Origin: Tanypteryx hageni
Taxonomy: Eukaryota; Arthropoda; Insecta; Odonata; Petaluridae
NCBI GenBank assembly: GCA_028673005.1
Contig: CM054117.1
Location: 54,869,370 to 54,933,369, forward strand
Reading direction: 5' to 3'
Length of the DNA: 64,000 nt
This document shows positions 11,031 to 22,320 of the stretch, piece after piece. Numbering within the stretch: position 1 is the first letter of the stretch; each line of letters begins with the position of its first letter. The notes below the pieces were generated by a model. It was not told where the DNA came from, did not search any database, and worked only from the letters and a program-made list of their open reading frames with translations. A program made the position numbers and the translations under genes.

Positions 11031-11820
11031 GAGAGGGAGAAATAGAGAAAAGGGAAAAGGAAGTTTGGAAAGATAAGGAGAATAAGAGTGAGGAAAGGTG
11101 AAAGGGCTAAGGGATGCGAGAGAGAGAGAGGAAATAATGGAAAATATGGTAAAATGAGATTGGAGGAAAAGATGGAGAGGGGAAGAGAGAAAGTGAAAAA
11201 AGAGGAGAAATAAGGAATAGATAAGAAGAGAGGTATGAAAGGAGGGAGAGATAGAGAGGGAGAGAGGAAAAGGGGAGAAGACAGGAGAAAACAGGATAGA
11301 GAGAGAGAGAGAGAGGAAGAGTATGAATGGAGGGAGGGTGAGATAGAGTGAGGGAGAGATATTTAGAGAGAGAAGTAGGGAGAGAGATAGAGGAAGCGAG
11401 ATAGAGAGATAGAGGAAGGTAGGAAGAAAGAGAGGAAGGGAGGAAGAGGGGAGGGAAGGGAGAGAAAGAGTAGGGAGAGAGTGGAATGGAGAAAGTATAA
11501 GGGAGAGGCAGAAAGAGGGAGAGAGAGAGATAACAAGAGGGAGGGGAATATGAAGAGATAGATTGATATTTACATCTATTCGGATGAGGCTAAGGCTGGT
11601 AAGCTCCCTCTTACACCTAAACCCAGGGATAAAGTTAGAGAGCTAGAGAGAGAAAGGAGAGAGAAAGACTGGAGAGGGAAAGAGAGGGAGGAGAGAGAGG
11701 TGGGAGAGGGAAAGAGATGGAGGAGAGAGAGGTGGGAGAGGGAAAGAGAGGGAGGAGAGAGAGAGGTTGAGAGAGGGAGGGGAGAAGGAGAGGAGAGGAA
11801 CAGCAAAAAGTTGTAGCAGG
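11031..11820 (+). repeat. Polypurine (GA/GGA) tract
   Basis: This is almost pure A and G on the + strand, apart from mixed sequence at about 11555-11640. It has GAGAGA runs and GGGAGA words. It makes spurious open frames rich in Ser, Leu and Pro on the minus strand. Such mirror-like purine strands can form triplex (H-DNA) structures. Confidence 0.9.
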
Positions 11821-12560
11821 AGGAGGCCAACAACTCCAGAGATGTTGTTCTAACCGGGCCGATCGGAACAGCTGACGCTCGCGACTTGTAAGTTCCTGCA
11901 GCGACTCTCATTGGCTTAACGAGGATCATCTGCCGCTTCTGCTCCTGGTTAACCCTCGGAGGACACAACAACAACTCTCTCTCTTTCTTTCTCCTCGGAC
12001 AAGCCAATTCGAGAGAGAGAGAGAGTTCTCCCTCTAATACGTCCGTGATTTCCTAGACGACCTTCGAAACCGTTCGTCTTCGTTAACATCCAATCAGGTC
12101 GCGCAGTTTTTTTTAACTGCGGCATAGCGAGTTCCGGACTAATTTTCCGGAGATCGGAGGGCGTATTGACGCCCCCGCCGCCCTCGGGGTATTAGTTCGG
12201 ACGGAGGCGGGTAGGGGGAGGAGAGAATGGAGGGAAAACGACCCTCTCGTAATTTGAATTGATCGCTTGTTATTAGCCGGAATAACGCGTGCCGCGTATT
12301 GTGTGTTCCGGGGTTCGTTGACCAGTGTTTGCTGTTTTGTTTCCCGTCATACGTTGGTAAAAGCGGACTGCGAGTGCGGACAAGCACGGTAGGAAGGGAA
12401 ACGGGAAACCAATTTTTTTGTCGAAACGGCAGCACAGGGAGGCCTCTTTAATGAAGTGCGCGTTGGTATTACACGGTTCTGGCTTACGATCCGACGTGTA
12501 GTGTCATGCATTCCTTCCCACTAGCGCAAAGTGCACGGATTTACGGTCGGTGGGGCTGTT
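11821..12560. other. CpG-rich unique block
   Basis: This is GC- and CpG-rich sequence, for example around 11860-11900, 12050-12200 and 12270-12400. It has no convincing coding content. A purine spacer with GAGAGAGAGAGAG lies at 12011-12024. It may be regulatory, but nothing specific was identified. Confidence 0.35.
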
Positions 12561-13077
12561 GCAATCTGGTGCCATTATCGCGTCTTTATTCTTAGGCACT
12601 AATAGTGAAATTTCATTGGCTAATTGTTGCGTGTAATTAAAATCGGATATTTTCCCGTTTTTTTACGGTGAATACTGTTTAAAAAATAAATGTATCTCGG
12701 CAAAGAAGGGAAAAATCGAGTTGCTGCAGTTTTATTATTTCGGCATACATATTTTATTCAGAATGCACAGTTAAACGCACTCGCGGAATATTTCCAAAAT
12801 TTCACCATTTTTATAAACTTGGGATATAGGATTTACAACCTGTGAATTTTGTCACTCATTCTTCGTTAATTCGGCAGATATGGTCGGCAAAATAAAAATC
12901 ATTTATTATATAATTTAACCTTCCTTAAATCTCGCGATTTTACGCCAACAATCATTTAGGTGGCAGCGCTGCAATGTTTTTTAATTTCGAATTTTTTTAA
13001 AGGAGTCCCTTTAATAATTTTCACCGTAAGGAATTTCAGAATTTTTTGTTTGTATGGATTTTCTGGATAATAAATAA
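12561..13077. other. AT-rich unique sequence
   Basis: No gene, RNA or repeat partner was recognised between the CpG-rich block and the SINE. Confidence 0.5.
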
Positions 13078-13352
13078 ACCCCTTGGATTATTATAGCTAT
13101 TACTTCTTCCCCACCGAATGCAAACACAGGGGAGGAGGGAAACCCGGTGTAGGCATTAGCCTACTCTTTTACGAGGAGCACCAAGGGGACGTCCCTTCCG
13201 AAGGACGGAGCACTGACTTGCGCGATCTCCTCAAAGTACACAAGCAGTGAACGGGACGATCCCAGGTTGAAAATTCCGACAACCTCCGGATTCGAACTTG
13301 AGACCGCCGCTTGGAAGACCATCGGTCTAACCACTCCGCTACTGCCACCTCG
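13078..13352 (-). repeat. tRNA-derived SINE, family A, copy 1
   Basis: Read on the minus strand, a tRNA-like head has A-box-like TAGCGGAGTGGTTAGACCG and B-box-like AGTTCGAATCC. A body follows with GAGGAGATCGCGCAAGTCAG, then TCCGTCCTTCGGAAGGGACG and CCCTCCTCCCCTGTGTTTGC. The tail contains GTAATAGCTATAATAATCC. The same order is found at 15812-16060, 45661-45950 and 63154-63376, which defines a dispersed SINE family. Confidence 0.8.
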
Positions 13353-13680
13353 GAATTTCAGATTGATGACAGTGGCCGTCCATCATTTAAGGCTCAGCTA
13401 GAGCACCTGAGGGCATTCATGCGCGGTTAACGGGTAAGCGCACACACACGCACGACATACGACCTCCTCATCGGCCGCAGACGTGAACGCGGAGGATAAA
13501 GGCGTGGTTTCAATTACTCCCTCTTGGAGGTAATCGGAAAGGCGAAGCAGCGCGGTGGGAAGTGGAAGCTTTCGCCGCTCGCAGCTTCCGGTCGTGTGCA
13601 GGAAACACGTCGGGTCAGCGAGGGCGTGCCTCGCCTTTTATTTTTTTACACTTCCTCCGCACGTAACAGACCCTCGCGTT
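13353..13680. other. CpG-rich unique block
   Basis: This is CpG-rich unique sequence between the SINE and the pyrimidine tract, with no recognisable exon. Open frames starting at 13524 and 13555 run on into the pyrimidine tract and are judged spurious. Confidence 0.4.
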
Positions 13681-14165
13681 TTTACTCACTCCCTTTCTCT
13701 CCCGCACTTTCTCTATGCATATCCCTTCCTTATTCTGTTCCTCCCTATTTGCTACAATTATTCTCTCTCACCTTCAGTCTCGCTACATTCCCATAACATT
13801 TCCTTAATGACTTACTTTTTTCTCTCTTCCTCCTCTCTCCCTCTCTCTATCCCTCTTTCTCTTCATCCCTCCCTCTTTCTTTCCCTCCGTCTCTCCCTCC
13901 CTCTCTCCCATTCTCTCTTCCACCCTCTCTCCCTCTCTCTCTCCCACGCTCTCTCTCTCCCACCCTCTCTCTCCCACCCTCTCCCTCTCTCACCCTCTCT
14001 CTCTCTCTCCCCCACCCTCTCTCTCTCTCCTCCACCCTCTCTCTCTCCTCCACCCTCTCTCTCTCCCACCCTCTCTCCCTCTCTCATTCCCACCCCATCT
14101 CTCTCCCACCCTCCCACTCTCTACCGCCCTCTCCCTTCCTCTCTCTCTTCCTCCGTCCTTTCCCT
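13681..14165 (+). repeat. Polypyrimidine (CT/CCT) tract
   Basis: This is nearly pure C and T on the + strand, with repeated CCACCCTCTCTCTCTCCC-like units at 13920-14070. Open frames on both strands across it (Ser/Pro/Leu on +, Glu/Arg/Gly on -) are composition artefacts. Confidence 0.9.
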
Positions 14166-14327
14166 TCCTGTTGTAATATATTGCAATCCTTGTTTTGGTG
14201 CTTTCTTGCACTATTTGATACATATCGTTCTTTTGTAATTATATTTTCTTTCTGTCCTTTGGTGTTATTTCCCATTTTTGTATGATTTTGCTTTTTGTAT
14301 TCATTACTTTACCTTTTGTTTATTTGT

Positions 14328-14618
14328 TAAATGAGAATTTTACCACCTTAACCGTAAAGTTCAAAAATTAGAGACACAGGAAAAAGGGCGCAAATAGAAA
14401 GGTGAAAAAGAAAATGGAAAATACAAACTTACACGTTTAGGGGGTGTTACTCCACGCCAGGGACCTGAAGTCACTCACACATTCACTCACTCAATCGCAT
14501 AAGCACTAATCCCAAAGATGAAAAAAGGATAAATAAGATTAATCCGCGCCAGGGACCCGAAAAAGAGTTAGATTTCTCATTGATCATCAATTTCGCCGTA
14601 GTCTCCACCTTTACCTAT
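14328..14618 (-). mobile_element. Penelope-like element deletion derivative, with 15-bp target duplication
   Basis: On the minus strand it begins with ATAGGTAAAGGTGGAGACTA and ends with CTCATTTA, exactly the two outer edges of the Penelope-like element at 46155-49078. The ~270 bp at the 3' side (CAGGTCCCTGGCGTGGAGTA, GAGTGAGTGAATGTGTGAGT) match that element, whereas the whole protein-coding middle is missing. It is bounded by a perfect 15-bp direct repeat, CTTTTGTTTATTTGT, at 14313-14327 and 14619-14633. So the short form itself moved as a unit, or the deletion came after insertion of a longer form. Confidence 0.8.
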
Positions 14619-14699
14619 CTTTTGTTTATTTGTATTTTTGTAACTTGGTCTTAACTCTATACCAATTGGGGCCTAACCTCACCAATAAAGGTTCCAATC

Positions 14700-14930
14700 A
14701 TTCAATCTCTCCTCCCCCTTTTCTCCCTCTTCCCTTTTCTTTCCCTCCACCTTTCTCTGTTTTCTTTTCTCCGATCTTTTCCTCCCTTCCTCATCGGACT
14801 TCATTTATTCCTCTGCTCCCTCCCTTTCTCATCTTGTCTCTATCTCGCACCTTTTCCTATTCATCCTCTCCACTCCCTTTCCCTTCTCCATCTACTCCGC
14901 CTACTCCCTCAGCCATATTATCCAACCCCA
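14700..14930 (+). repeat. Pyrimidine-rich tract
   Basis: This is CT-rich sequence with short runs such as CCCTCTTCCCTTTTC. The 183-codon open frame that starts at 14630 runs through this tract and is not supported as a gene. Confidence 0.75.
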
Positions 14931-15442
14931 CCGACCTAATCACGCCACGCTGCGGTCGTAACCGAAACTGCTCGACCCACGAACTCCTCTCTATCTCCCA
15001 TTCATGCCCTTATTTAGAGGGTTTCCTGCTTTGCCGTCGGCTGGGATCGTGGAAGGGATGCTTGCGTGTTCGATTCGGAAACGGACCCTCGAGGCGTGCG
15101 CAAGAGATTTTCGCCTTCTTATCGGACGAATTATCTCTCCGGGGCGATAAATCGATCGATTTGCAATCGAAAGATCTTTAGAAGGCGAATTTCGCCCGTT
15201 TCTCTTGAGGGTGGGGAAATGCACGCGATAGAAGACTCTTGTTTATTCTGATGTACGCGTCGGCGTCCTATTATTAGGCGTTCTTTAAAAAAAAACTAAA
15301 AGAAATGAGCGTCTTATAGTCAGGTCGTGTCCGTCTGTCTGTCTGCATGTTCCATCTTCGAAATTATTGGGTGGATTTCCATGAAGTTTTGTGCTCGGGA
15401 CTTTTTGGGCGAAGGACAATATGAAAATGATATGAATTACGA
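14931..15442. other. CpG-rich block and short (GTCT)n
   Basis: 14940-15260 is CpG-rich unique sequence with no recognisable exon. A short GTCTGTCTGTCTG run is at about 15330-15343. No function was identified. Confidence 0.4.
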
Positions 15443-15692
15443 GTAGGCAACCTACGGCCCGTGGCCGCATGCAGCTCCCAAAGAAGAAGGTAAGACGAAA
15501 AGAGATCCGTAAACTTCGGGCGCACAAAATCTTATTTTTAAATTATAATTATGACGAAGATGCATTTGACATCAAAATAATAACCTTAAAATCGTAATTT
15601 ACACTTGATTTTTACTGATATTTTACTTGAGTGTATCTTGGTAATTTTCTATTTCAACTCTAATCCGGCCCGCCGAAGCGTTGCCCATTTTG
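15443..15692. mobile_element. hAT-like MITE remnant
   Basis: The left part reads GTAGGCAACCTACGGCCCGT then GGCCGCATGCAGC, and the right part reads ATCCGGCCCGCCGAAGCG then TTGCCCAT. GGCAACC/GGTTGCC with an adjacent CGGCCCGC is typical of hAT terminal regions in animals. No clear target duplication was seen, and the element has decayed. Confidence 0.45.
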
Positions 15693-15811
15693 ATTGTGTC
15701 CCACAGAAGGATCCGCAACCACTAATGTGATTGATTGATTGTGGGTGCCCAGCCGATTCGCCTCTGTCCTACGCACAGAGGTTATCTCAGAGGTAGTGCA
15801 ATGAATAACCA

Positions 15812-16060
15812 GAGAAGGGAAGAGGGAAACCTGGTGCCGGCATTTGCCTGCTCTTACGAAGAAAACCAGGGGGACCAACGGCTTAACGTCCCTTCTGAAG
15901 GACGGAACAGCTGAATTTGCGCGGTCTCCTCAAACCACACAAACAGGGGGCCGGGCGACCTTGGAAAAATCCTACTTGCGTAGGATTCGTACCTGCTGCC
16001 TTTTCAAGCAGCAGGCGAGTAGCACCCAGCGTCCTAACCACTAGACCACCAGCATCCCCA
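15812..16060 (-). repeat. tRNA-derived SINE, family A, copy 2
   Basis: The minus-strand head contains CTGGTGGTCTAGTGGTTAGG, close to the 5' half of tRNA-Glu, and then a B-box-like GGTACGAATCC. The body shares TCCGTCCTTCAGAAGGGACG and GAGGAGACCGCGCAAA with the other family A copies. The tail seen in copies 1 and 3 is replaced by other sequence (AATGAATAACCAGAGAAG). Confidence 0.75.
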
Positions 16061-16662
16061 ACAAATGTGACCCACCGTGTAGAATCCCTTATATAAATGG
16101 TTCACAATACCCAAACAGGGGTGCCACCTTTCCATGAGCACACAATGAACTTTCCGTTATATCTCGTTGAAAAATGTTTGGCATACCAAAAATAGTCTTC
16201 TAAGAAAAGCTGTAGTATTAGTAATTTAACCTGATTAGATAATTCGTAAAGAACGCCCCTACATGTATGTCTGCTTTTCTCTCCTGTTTGCATAGCGATA
16301 AGCTTTCTCGCTACATTACCGTACAGCTGTAGGGTTTTGCGGGTCATTAATCATTGTTGAAGGGTGACCTCCTCGAGGGAGAGCTCCCATCACCAACGCA
16401 GAAGGGACGATTTGAACGCTACTCGATCACGCACGCTCTCATTTACTGAGGAAGAGAAGTTCCGTGGGTGGAGTTAAGAGGTTCCGCCGTTTCCGAAATG
16501 CGCGGATGAGGCGAGGGAAATTAAAACGGCGCTTCTTGCGGGACGTGCCGAAACAAAGCCCTCTTTAACGAATAGCAACTTAACGCACGTGTGTTATTCG
16601 ATAGCGACATTACTCCTCTAATTTTGAAACGCGAGGGAAAGTCAAAAATCGACTCAATTACG
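16061..16662. other. Unique sequence
   Basis: AT-rich to 16350, then CpG-richer to 16560. No coding exon, RNA or repeat partner was recognised. Confidence 0.45.
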
Positions 16663-16932
16663 ACCATCCCTCGCTTTGCATGGCGCATGCGCTCCTGGGA
16701 AAGGTCGCGTAAAGCAAAACCGTGCAGACTGGGATAGATTTTTTCCACAGAATTACCTACATAAGGTTACACTTAAGCGCCATCTTGAATTAAACCTGTA
16801 ATAATTTAGTCTTGTCATACTCATTATTGCTACCTTTATTCTTAAGTATAGCTCCCTAGTCCAACTGAAATTTGAAGAAAATCTCTGAAATGAAAAGTGC
16901 TAAACAGGAAACGTGTAAGACGAGAATTTGGT
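16663..16932 (+). repeat. MITE-like repeat M1, copy 1
   Basis: It starts ACCATCCCTCGCTTTGCATG and shares ordered blocks with 40500-40811: GCGCTCCTGGGAAAG, CAAAACCGTGCAG, TTTTTCC, AGGTTACACTTAAGCGCCAT and AACGTGTAAGACGA. The right terminal repeat preserved in copy 2 is diverged here. No open frame is shared. Confidence 0.65.
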
Positions 16933-18446
16933 GTATGTGCTAATTATTTATGTGAAATAAGGAAATTTTCTTACATTCGTAGCCAGGGGCTTAGACATGC
17001 CGACGTGATTTGCATAGAACCACAAGCCAAGGTAATTGTTAGCATAAATTTTTATTTCTCTTAATATATAAATATAAAAATCATATTTTTTTACTCTTTA
17101 CGTCAGTATAATTATAATGTAAAAATGGCAGCTAAACGGCTCTAGTCTGCCCGATGCAGTTTTGCTTGCAATTAGGATGTAACGTTGAAAGGAGATAGGA
17201 CAAAGGACTATAAACATTGATTTTTAAAGATATTATTTTTTATTTAAGAAATAAAAGTGAAATAACCATTTTGTTTCTTATATAATTAAATTAACCGAAT
17301 CATGTTATAAAATCGCAATAAAAATATCTTTCGGATTCTTCCTGATTCTTTCACGTTTACACATATATGCCAGTCAAATTTCAAGATTCTCACAATACCG
17401 GATCTTCCACACCGGTGTGTCAGACGCACGTGCGCAAGTACACTACGAAATTATATAAAGGATTATCTTATTAGATCTTTTGCCATTGCTCGAGAAGTGG
17501 GGTCCACAATTAATTAATGCACATTGGCCCACATAGACTACGCCACTGATCCTGAATTTATGAAAAATACTCTACTGGTCTCATCCGGAAAAATACACTA
17601 AATTTGGTATATGCGAGAGTCAGGAGTTGACATCCCGTCGTAAATGTTCTCTGAAATTCTACACTTTCCTCTCCGATGACGTCAAAGGGAAGCAGGACCG
17701 GAAACGGGCGTGCGATGTCCCTACGGTTATCGTCCGGCCAACGGAGGACCGAGTGCTTGAACTTCCTGTTCGAACCCAACTTCATTACTCCTCGCGAGGG
17801 GTATACGAAATAGGTTCCCGAGGGAATGAAAAACGGCCCTAGCGAGGAATAAGACCCGGCCCCGCGGATTTCAGAACTTTCATCCTCTCTACAAGAGTTG
17901 TTCCCAATATTTCTTTAAGCGCGACACCCTTTCAACGATCAACGGCATTGCGTAGCACCCAAACCTTGAAAACATGGTTGTATATTTATACATTCGGTTA
18001 TCACTGCGTTTGGCTCTACATCGATATCAAGTTATTAGAGCAGAAATTATTACCCGGAAGACTTATCCACATTTCCGAATCGTCGATTTATTTATTTAAG
18101 GTCGTTTTTTCCGCGGCAACTCTAAGAATCAGCTGGGGCACTTAGTTTGGGAAACACCGCTTTTAAAATTCTAAAACACATCCTCTTCCTTATTTTTAAT
18201 GATTCCTAAACGCAGGGCCGGCCCGAGATACCGCCGAGGCGGGCGGCTGCCCGGAGCGCCGAGATCTTGGAGACGCTTTGCAAACAATCTATCAATACAT
18301 TACTCACAAGTAAATAAACTTTGGTTAGCAATCTATTTATTGGAATAGGCTGGAAACTCATTGCCATTTCTTTGTATGTATTTTCATTTCCAATAATCTT
18401 AGGGATTAATTAACAAACAAACATATACGTTTTGAATGTATTCATA
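16933..18446. other. Mixed unique sequence
   Basis: AT-rich at 16933-17500. A CpG-richer part (17600-17900) has an open frame without recognisable motifs. At 18213-18262 the words CAGGGCCGGCCCGAGATACC and GGCGGGCGGCTGCCCGGAGC look like a hAT-type terminus, with no partner end located. Confidence 0.4.
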
Positions 18447-18684
18447 CAGCGGCGGATTTGCCGTTAGGCACAAAAGGCGCGAGCCAAGTGTCCCAGATGC
18501 AGGAGGGGCCCCAAAATCTAAATTTAAAAATGTTCATTTGCACACACGCACGCGCACACACATCGAGTACTGATTTATATGAGATTCATATCAATGAGTG
18601 TCTAATGTCAACAGTAATGCTAACATAGGGGCATAAACTTGAGGTTGCGCCTACGGCCTCAGAATGGTTTGATCCGCCGCACTC
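18447..18684. mobile_element. hAT-like MITE with TTCATA flanks
   Basis: The left end is CAGCGGCGGATTTGCC and the right end is GGTTTGATCCGCCGCACTC, so CGGCGGAT/ATCCGCCG are inverted. Both edges carry internal GGC-rich words (AAAAGGCGC, TTGCGCCTACGGCC). TTCATA stands directly outside both ends (18441-18446 and 18685-18690), a likely part of an 8-bp duplication. It is non-coding and about 238 bp. Confidence 0.65.
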
Positions 18685-19947
18685 TTCATAGAAGTATACT
18701 GAAGGGGTCGGTGTAGTCTAGGGGTGCCGAAATACCTCGGAACGCTCCTGTCTGTAACGGAAATTTGTAATTTTCGTCGGCAATTCCTGTTTCTTCCTGT
18801 TATTTGCGGAACACGGGAGTTCTCTTCGCCTAGTTATTCGATGGGACGAAATGAAGTCGAGTCCCTTTTAATAGAAGATGACACAATCTTCTCGGTAATC
18901 CTTGGCTACAAGTAATTAGTTATTAATTCTGCCTTAAATGTGATAATGTGAAAATGCGACATGAAGTGTTAAATGTGTCCGGCTGCGTCTTTTGACATTC
19001 GATGAAAAGTTTCATTAGCGGTAAGCTTCGAAAAACTCGCAAAGTCAACCGTTTTAATCGATGAATGTTCCGACGATTTTATCGTTTGTAACGAGGGCCG
19101 ATAATTATACGGAAATATGTTAAAGTATCACGACTTGCATTTCGGCGCATCTGGGCTCGCTTTTCCGAAACGGCGGCATCTTCTTAAACAAAATATAAAA
19201 CGGACAAGTGTGCGAGCAACGAGAGCTTTAATTAAGAAGCACTCTTTAATTCATCGCATCACGTTCCGCGCGCGAAGGGAAAGTCACGAGAGTCAAGATG
19301 GCGGGCGCGTAATAACGCGTTGGACACACCCGTCTAGTCACGCGTCTCCGTGATAAGAGACAGGAGAGAGAGAAAAATCGTCGAGAGAAAAAGATCGGTC
19401 TATTTACTCTCGTAGGACGAGGAGAATGTTGGTTTTCCGAAACGAGAGACAAGGTGATTTGTCACGACCGGGATCCTAATAAAACACGCTGCTGGCTCCG
19501 AAAGCCTCTCCATTTTTCGGGAGAACGCTATACAAGAGGCAAATGGCCGCCGTAAATACCGCGCGTAACTTAATTCCCTTTTATTTGGAGGCGCCGTTAA
19601 CATGTATGGGATGCCGTTACCCTCGACGGACTGACGGACGCTTTTTAGATGTAACGCTTCGTCACGCCTCTCGGATGCAATCGTACGAAGGGACTGGAAG
19701 ATCCGCCTCCTAGGGTATAGGGATTTTCGGGCTTTTTCGTAATACATGAGCTGTACACATTAGGTTTTAGCGAATTTGGGGTTAAAGTTTTAGCTAAAAG
19801 AGGTGGTATTTTATATCCTTAAAAAGTAATATAATTTCATTTATCCCAAACTGAGCGCATTTTAGTCCAAGTGGAGCGGTGAAATAACTCGTAGCGGTCC
19901 TATATATTGGGACAACATTGTAATGCTTCGCGACCCTATGTTCGGCC
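18685..19947. other. Unique sequence, partly CpG-rich
   Basis: 19100-19720 is CpG-rich. A 115-codon minus-strand open frame at 19400-19747 shows no recognisable domain. Nothing was assigned. It may be host regulatory or untranslated sequence upstream of the candidate exon at 19948. Confidence 0.4.
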
Positions 19948-20022
19948 ATGGTCCGTTCGTATACTTCTGATTTAGGGTGCGACAAACCGGGAAGACGACG
20001 ACGACCTCGACAATACATCAAG
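19948..20022 (+). CDS. Candidate first coding exon (weak)
   Basis: An ATG in a good context (GGCCATGG) opens a 25-codon frame that ends exactly at a strong splice donor, AAG|GTAAGTAT, with the boundary at 20022/20023 and phase 0. The peptide begins MVRSYTSDLG and ends with the basic stretch GRRRRPRQYIK. There is an in-frame TAA 27 bp upstream. Starts of the type M-V-R plus a basic stretch occur in helix-turn-helix proteins related to pipsqueak and pogo transposases, but this resemblance is slight and no downstream exon was found. GTAAGTAT occurs about once per window per strand by chance, so this could be coincidence. Confidence 0.22.
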
Positions 20023-20880
20023 GTAAGTATCATTCTAATTTTGGTGAGTGGATTTAGTAAAAATTAGGGAGATATTTTTTCAGAACATAAGCGATAGGCA
20101 GGCAACATAAACGTGTGGATCTAAGACTTTCAGCTAATTTTTCGTCAAAGTTTTAGTTTGTGCAATAAAAAAGGGCAATGTAATAATTGAAACGTGCCGT
20201 CATATAATTTGCCTTAATCCAAAAGCGTTTTAGTGAAACAAAAGCGGCGAAATTCCTTGGGCCGGACCTTTATTGCGGCTTATTTTAAAATTTCTATAAA
20301 TTTTCTACATATACCCCTGGTCTGCGGCGATTCGGAAAGCATACTCCTTGGCAACAAGTACATTTGTCAATTTAATCTGGCGTTTATAAGTAAATTAGGA
20401 AGTCACGTCGCAGAATGTAGGCGGTCCGGCACACTCGTTAATGGAAGAACCATTCTTTCAATCTCGCGGTCTTCTTTGAAATTAAATGCATACATTTTTT
20501 CGAGTACGTCCGGGACAGGCTGGGCATCGCACTTAATCCTAGGGACGGTTGAGCTTACGGACAGCGGCAAAAAAAGTACCTCATAAATTCAACGAGGCGA
20601 TCACCTCCCTTCAACCCCTTTTCTCTCCCCTTGTCCTTCCTAGCCATCGCGATAATGAAGGTGCGGGAGACTAATCCCTCTGGGGAGCGACAAGCATTCG
20701 GACGAATTCGTCCGAGCCCCCCTTTCGGGAGCCGTTGGCGATACAAGAGATAGGGAGCGGGATGGAGAGGTGGGGAGACAGGGAGTGAGAGGTCCCGATG
20801 TGAATCACGCGCTAGGAGGACGCGATAGAGATCGTAGGGCGCGCGGAGGAAGGGTGCATACGCTTATGAGAGGGACGTCC
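20023..20880. other. Unique sequence
   Basis: AT-rich to 20220, then CpG-richer. The 117-codon + frame at 20233-20586 has no recognisable domain and lacks supporting signals. Nothing else was recognised. Confidence 0.4.
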
Positions 20881-20945
20881 ATAGAGGGGGAGGGGGGGGG
20901 GGGGTGATAGGTAGAGAGGGAAGGGGGAGGGAGAAATGGGGGAGG
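20881..20945 (+). repeat. G-run, possible quadruplex
   Basis: A run of about 13 consecutive G (about 20892-20904), preceded by GAGGGGGA and followed by GGGAAGGGGGAGGGAG. Several G tracts close together could form a G-quadruplex on the + strand. Long G runs are also prone to assembly error. Confidence 0.6.
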
Positions 20946-22320
20946 TCACACGTTCGGGTGAAGGGAAGGGTGCGTTTTGGTGAGAGGGTCTGGTTTTGCG
21001 GAGAGAATGGAATCGCTCCATCTCGATCGCAACTCAACGCACGACTGCCGATGCTCTCACTTGCACGGTTGGTTGGGATAGAAACGTAGCTGTATGTAGG
21101 TTTATGGTTTTTAGGACAGTAAGGCACGTGGGGTCGCAGAATCAGAGGGATATCCAGCAGTTTCTGTTTTCTTTTTTTTTATCGATGAGATCGCGACGGT
21201 AACGCCGACGAAAAACAAGCCTAGTTATTAAATTGCGCGTGAACTGCTTGGGTTGCGGTTTCGATCGAAATTTTGAAATGCGATGTTCTGCGGTCGTAGT
21301 ACGCCGGGCCCTCTTACAACACGGGTTCTCATAACTCGGATTCAATACAAAATTGTTTGTTTTTTAATAAAAAAATCCATACAACGAGGGTTATGGTTTG
21401 CTTTGAGGCGGTTTGGTCTGGCCTTGGGTTACAGATTGTTGAGCCACGAAGATACATTTTGGAGGGCCCGAGTGTTTAATTTATAAGCTTGGATAACTGG
21501 CAACAACACTCTGTTTGTGCACATACATATGCGCCTAAAAGACAGGTTTGTGAGTTTTGTGACTGGAACAGGGTGCCCGAAGGGGTATGGAACGCAACCC
21601 TCCTTTCCCCATGGAAATCTAGCTTTACATAATACGGATTCACATTGCACGGCAGTTTTTCAGAGTATATCCCTCATGTTATATGTGGGCCGGTTCAAAC
21701 AGTACAGGCAACATAAAAAAGACCGTCAAAAACATCTCAGCGAGAGGGTATATGAGCGTTCCGTAAATAATTTCGCATTTGTATCCCAATAAATGTTCGT
21801 AAAATATTCTAAAGCAAAGTAAACAAAAATTTTACTTGGCTTTTACTCATAAAATACCCCCGATTCTCTAAGTAACTTCTGATGTTACATACCTGGTCAG
21901 ACTGCAAACTAGTGGCTTTTAATGCAGCCCGCCGAGGAAACATTTTTGCCCATCCCATTTGCTATGATGTCGTAAAGCAGGAGAATGCGACATATTTACG
22001 TGACGGGCTGCATTCGTAGCGACAAATTTTTGACGGGGTTTACATCGGAACTTACTCAAGAGACCGTGTCATTATAAAAGCGAAACATTAAGTTCGGCCG
22101 AATTTTCCCTCTTCAAAAATTCCCCAGAAAGTTTTTATGACCTTAATTCTATTCATAAAATTATCAAGCTCGTTATTATTATGGCTAATTTTAAGATCAA
22201 AAGGATAATTTAGGATTCTCCAAAAGCCATAATATTGCATTTTTAAATATCTAAATCACCTGTTTTTTAATATAAAAAACCTTCGCTGACTGAATAAAAA
22301 TGCTCTAGCGTTGCACGCCC
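20946..22320. other. Unique sequence with one hAT-like inverted pair
   Basis: 20950-21480 is CpG-richer, with overlapping short frames on both strands and no domain. AATGCAGCCCG (21921-21931) and CGGGCTGCATT (22004-22014) form an 11-bp inverted pair, possibly a small hAT-type remnant. The rest holds nothing recognised. Confidence 0.4.

Noticed and set aside
13555..14238. 227-codon + frame and several minus frames
   Set aside because: CT-tract composition artefacts.
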